A stretch of 48,120 nt of DNA from Pullilachnospira_A gallistercoris. GTDB taxonomy: Bacteria > Bacillota > Clostridia > Lachnospirales > Lachnospiraceae. Positions within the stretch are counted from its first letter, which is position 1; every line of letters starts with the position of its first letter. Under the pieces are notes generated by a model. The model was not told where the DNA came from. It saw only the letters and a program-made list of their open reading frames with translations, and searched no databases. The stretch lies in assembly GCA_018712125.1 (NCBI GenBank), contig DVHM01000007.1:1-48120 (forward strand). Direction: 5' to 3'. Below are positions 45,497-48,120 of the stretch, in pieces. A program made the translations under genes and the position numbers.

Positions 45497-47980
45497 ATGC
45501 GGTGTGAAAAAATGCGGTGCGTGAAGATAACGGTGACGGGGCTGGTGCAGGGGGTAGGTTACCGCCCCTTTGTGGCGGAACTGGCGGAATCCTGTGGGAT
45601 CGGTGGACAAGTGAAAAATGTGGGCGGCATTGTGAAGATTGTCGCTGCCGGGGAGCCGGAAGCACTGGAGCGTTTTGTCGGGAGACTGCGGACGGAAGCG
45701 CCCGCCGGAGCCCGGGTGGATGAGGTGAGGGTGTCGCAGGCGTCATCGAAGGAGGAACCCTTCGGGGACGAAGATCTTCCATGTGGCGGGGATGCCTCGC
45801 CGGATCCGTGTGCCGCGCGGGGGGAAGATGTTTTGCCCGGCGGAAAGCGAGAAGGTTTTCGGATTGTGGAGAGCTCTCCGGGGGAGGAGGAAGTGCGCCT
45901 TCTTCCGGCAGATCTCCCGGTGTGTCCATCCTGTGAGCGGGAACTGCTGGATCCGAACAATCGACGTTTCCGCTATCCTTTTATCAGCTGTGTGGCCTGC
46001 GGGCCGAGATTCAGTATTTTAAAGGCGGTGCCTTACGACCGGGATACCATAACCATGGGAGATTTTGCCATGTGTCCGGACTGTGCCGCCGAGTACCGGC
46101 AGAAGGGAAATATCCGAAGACACGCCCAGACCATCGCCTGCGCGGCCTGCGGGCCGAAGCTGACGCTGTGGGAGCGGGTTTCCCGGGAAAACGGTGTCGG
46201 GAATGCCAAGGGAAGTAGAGACTCGACGGCGGAGGGGGAGGAGGCCCTGCAGCGGACGATCCGGGGGATTCTCTCCGGGAAAATCGCGGCCATCAAGGAT
46301 ATCGGCGGTTTTCACTTCGCCTTCCTGCCGACGATCCCGGAACCCTCCCGGCGGCTGCGCATTTTTAAAGACCGGGAGCGAAAGCCCTTTGCGGTCATGT
46401 TCGCGGATGTGGCGGCGGCGCGGGAGTACTGTGAGATCTCCGAGCAGGAGGAGGAGCTTCTGTGTTCTTTGGCCCGGCCCATTGTGCTGCTGAAAAAGAA
46501 GCGGGATTTCTGTTCTGAAGTCTGCGGCGGCAGCGATCGGATGGGCGTGCTGTTGCCCTGCAATCCGCTGCAGATTCTTCTTCTGAGCCAGACGGGGCCG
46601 CTGGTCATGACCAGTGGAAACCGGGGTGGAGAGCCGATCCTGATCCGGGATGGGGATGTGAAAGCGCTGATGGAGGAAGGCTGTCCGGACCTGATGCTGA
46701 CCCACGACCGGGAGATTGTGACGCCCCTGGAGGACTCGATTTTCCAGGTGGCGGATATGGGGGACGGAAAAAGTGTCCCGCAGATACTCCGACGGGGCAG
46801 AGGCATTGTCCCGGAGCCTGTATTTCTCCCTCAGGCGTTGCCGGCGGAAACTTTCGCGGCGGGGGGAGATCTGAAAGCGGTGTTTGCCCTGGGAAAGGGC
46901 AGAGCCGTGTATCTGAGCAGCCATTTCGGCGATCTTTGCGACGAGCGGTCTCTGGAGGCGAGGGCGGCTTCCGTTGTCCATATGGAAAGGTTCTTTTCCA
47001 TTCGACCGGAACTGTCCGTCGGCGACCTGCATCCGGCCTACGTTTCCGCCAGGGATGTGCGGGAGAGCGTGCAGCATCATCACGCCCACATCGCTTCCGT
47101 GATGGCGGAGCAGGGGCTTTCGGGGCCGGTGCTTGGGGTGGCTTTCGACGGGACCGGTTACGGGTGTGACGGGACGGTCTGGGGCAGTGAATTTTTGGTG
47201 TGCGAGGGCAAAAAGATGCGGCGGGCCGGATGTTTCACGCCGGTAAGACTTCCCGGCGGAGATGCGGGTGCGAAGAACGCCGCCGGGGTGCTTCTGGCAT
47301 TTCTTCTGGAAGGGGAACGCCGGGGACTTCCCGGACTGGAAGCAGAAAAATCCTGGCTTGAGATGTTTTGCGACAGAACCGGCAGAAGGGAATCCGAGAC
47401 GCGGCTGATGATCCGGGCCCATGAGATGGGAATCCAGACTGTCATCTCTTCTTCCATGGGGCGGCTCTTTGACGCAGTCAGCGCGCTGCTGGGCGTCGGG
47501 GCGTACAACAGCTATGAGGGGGAGTGCGCCATCGCCCTGGAGATCTGCGCGTCCCGGGCAAAGAGGGCATGGCCCCTGACGATGGAGGTAAAAAATGTCG
47601 GTGGCCTGTGGCAGGCAGATAGTGTAAAATTGATAGCGGATATCTGGCAGTCCCTTGGAGCGGGAGCTTCGCGAGAGGAGCTGGCCCTGGGATTTCATAT
47701 GGCTGTCGCGGAGGCGGCGGCAAAGATCTGCGTTCGGATTTCGGAGGATGGAACTGTGCAAACAGGCAGCCGGATTTTGGAATATGAGCCGGGGAAGATA
47801 CGCCGGGTAGCGCTCTCCGGGGGAACCTTTGCCAACCGTATCCTGCTGAAAAATCTGTGGCTTCTCCTGGAGGAGAGGGGCTTTTCGGTGTATACGAATG
47901 AGAAGGTACCCTGTGGGGACGGCGGCCTGGCCCTGGGACAGATGTATCTGATGACAGAGGATGTAAGAAAAGAGGAATAG
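45497..47980 (+). CDS. hypF: Carbamoyltransferase HypF
   Basis: 827 residues, somewhat long for HypF (about 750-770). Makes the thiocarbamate on HypE that becomes the CN ligands of the Ni-Fe site. Domains in order: acylphosphatase (GLVQGVGYRPF, 15-25); an acidic, Gly-rich linker (about 80-125) that explains the extra length; two zinc fingers (CPSC/CVACGP about 143-170 and CPDC/CAACGP about 194-220); YrdC domain (about 250-440, KDRERKPFAVMF, TSGNRGGEPI); Kae1-like domain (SVQHHHAHIASVMAE near 525, GVAFDGTGYGCDGTVWGSEF). The start is ATG 45497 or 45512, and neither has a strong ribosome site. It is 57 nt behind hypA across a terminator, and 3 nt before hypC. Confidence 0.95.
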   Translation: MRCEKMRCVKITVTGLVQGVGYRPFVAELAESCGIGGQVKNVGGIVKIVAAGEPEALERFVGRLRTEAPAGARVDEVRVSQASSKEEPFGDEDLPCGGDASPDPCAARGEDVLPGGKREGFRIVESSPGEEEVRLLPADLPVCPSCERELLDPNNRRFRYPFISCVACGPRFSILKAVPYDRDTITMGDFAMCPDCAAEYRQKGNIRRHAQTIACAACGPKLTLWERVSRENGVGNAKGSRDSTAEGEEALQRTIRGILSGKIAAIKDIGGFHFAFLPTIPEPSRRLRIFKDRERKPFAVMFADVAAAREYCEISEQEEELLCSLARPIVLLKKKRDFCSEVCGGSDRMGVLLPCNPLQILLLSQTGPLVMTSGNRGGEPILIRDGDVKALMEEGCPDLMLTHDREIVTPLEDSIFQVADMGDGKSVPQILRRGRGIVPEPVFLPQALPAETFAAGGDLKAVFALGKGRAVYLSSHFGDLCDERSLEARAASVVHMERFFSIRPELSVGDLHPAYVSARDVRESVQHHHAHIASVMAEQGLSGPVLGVAFDGTGYGCDGTVWGSEFLVCEGKKMRRAGCFTPVRLPGGDAGAKNAAGVLLAFLLEGERRGLPGLEAEKSWLEMFCDRTGRRESETRLMIRAHEMGIQTVISSSMGRLFDAVSALLGVGAYNSYEGECAIALEICASRAKRAWPLTMEVKNVGGLWQADSVKLIADIWQSLGAGASREELALGFHMAVAEAAAKICVRISEDGTVQTGSRILEYEPGKIRRVALSGGTFANRILLKNLWLLLEERGFSVYTNEKVPCGDGGLALGQMYLMTEDVRKEE

Positions 47981-47983
47981 AAG

Positions 47984-48120
47984 ATGTGTGTTGCGTTGCC
48001 GGGAAAGGTAATTGAACTGGATAAAGGAGACGCGCTGGTGGATTTTCATGGAAATCAGGTGCGGGCAAAGGCAGGGCTGGTGGATGTGTCCGTGGGGGAC
48101 TATGTGCTGGTACATGCCGG
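47984..48120 (+). CDS. hypC: Hydrogenase assembly chaperone HypC, N-terminal part
   Basis: The first 45 codons are in the window; the gene runs off the right edge. The start MCVALPGKVIEL has the invariant Cys2 that holds the Fe(CN)2CO unit together with HypD. AGAGGAATAGAAG precedes ATG 47984. It directly follows hypF, and hypD and hypE would be expected next. Confidence 0.93.
   Translation, partial: MCVALPGKVIELDKGDALVDFHGNQVRAKAGLVDVSVGDYVLVHA

Overview
The window looks like a chromosome segment from an anaerobic, fermentative, moderately GC-rich Firmicute of the Lachnospiraceae type. The evidence is an EtfBA pair of the butyryl-CoA dehydrogenase kind, an oxygen-sensitive class III ribonucleotide reductase, a membrane-bound group 4 [NiFe] hydrogenase of the Ech type with Hyp maturation genes, PyrK/PyrD1B-type pyrimidine synthesis, strong AGGAGG ribosome sites, and glycosidases with an AraC regulator and a GPH sugar symporter. 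The assignment is from gene content and protein style only, since no database was searched.

Layout. 1-1357: end of etfB, then etfA and a terminator. 1460-5683: an Rpn/PD-(D/E)XK transposase-like nuclease, a GNAT-ACT fusion, an ECF transporter S component and a Sel1-repeat protein. 5700-8600: mtnA, an Mrp/NBP35 Fe-S carrier and a cyclophilin. 8758-15854: a compact Tad/type IV-pilus-like operon with its own promoter. It holds two paralogous micro-pilins, a 35-aa membrane micro-protein, a TadA-like ATPase, one TadB/C-like membrane protein, two pseudopilin-like proteins, a Q/S/T-rich exported protein and a 747-aa surface protein with InlB-type repeats. 15860-23424: ahcY, an amidase with a SPOR domain, a TPR lipoprotein, hflX and nrdD, the last under tandem NrdR-like boxes. 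23455-29256: a carbohydrate locus whose glycosidase is intact, while its AraC regulator carries an in-frame amber and its symporter a one-base frameshift. 29305-33944: pyrC-pyrF-pyrK-pyrD and a NUDIX hydrolase. 33945-36373: a repeat-rich, gene-poor stretch and a padR/SEDS-like pair behind a dyad-overlapped promoter. 36692-39322: a domain-permuted GH3 glycosidase. 39581-48120: echABCDEF, hypA, a strong terminator, hypF and the start of hypC, preceded by a Rex-like site.

How the parts may work together. EtfAB and Ech are both redox-energy modules: EtfAB-Bcd can reduce ferredoxin by bifurcation, and Ech can oxidise ferredoxin to H2 while pumping ions. HypA and HypF would serve the Ni-Fe site of EchE. 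MtnA and AhcY deal with by-products of SAM use. The pilus-like operon is the best candidate for an under-described system: it is a minimal secretion/assembly platform with leaderless Flp-like pilins and no prepilin peptidase in the window, and the InlB-type fold occurs both on a pseudopilin and on the large surface protein.

Limits: everything is read by eye from sequence. Promoters and operators are consensus matches, and family calls on divergent proteins (GH106-like, SEDS-like, Tad-like) need profile searches.
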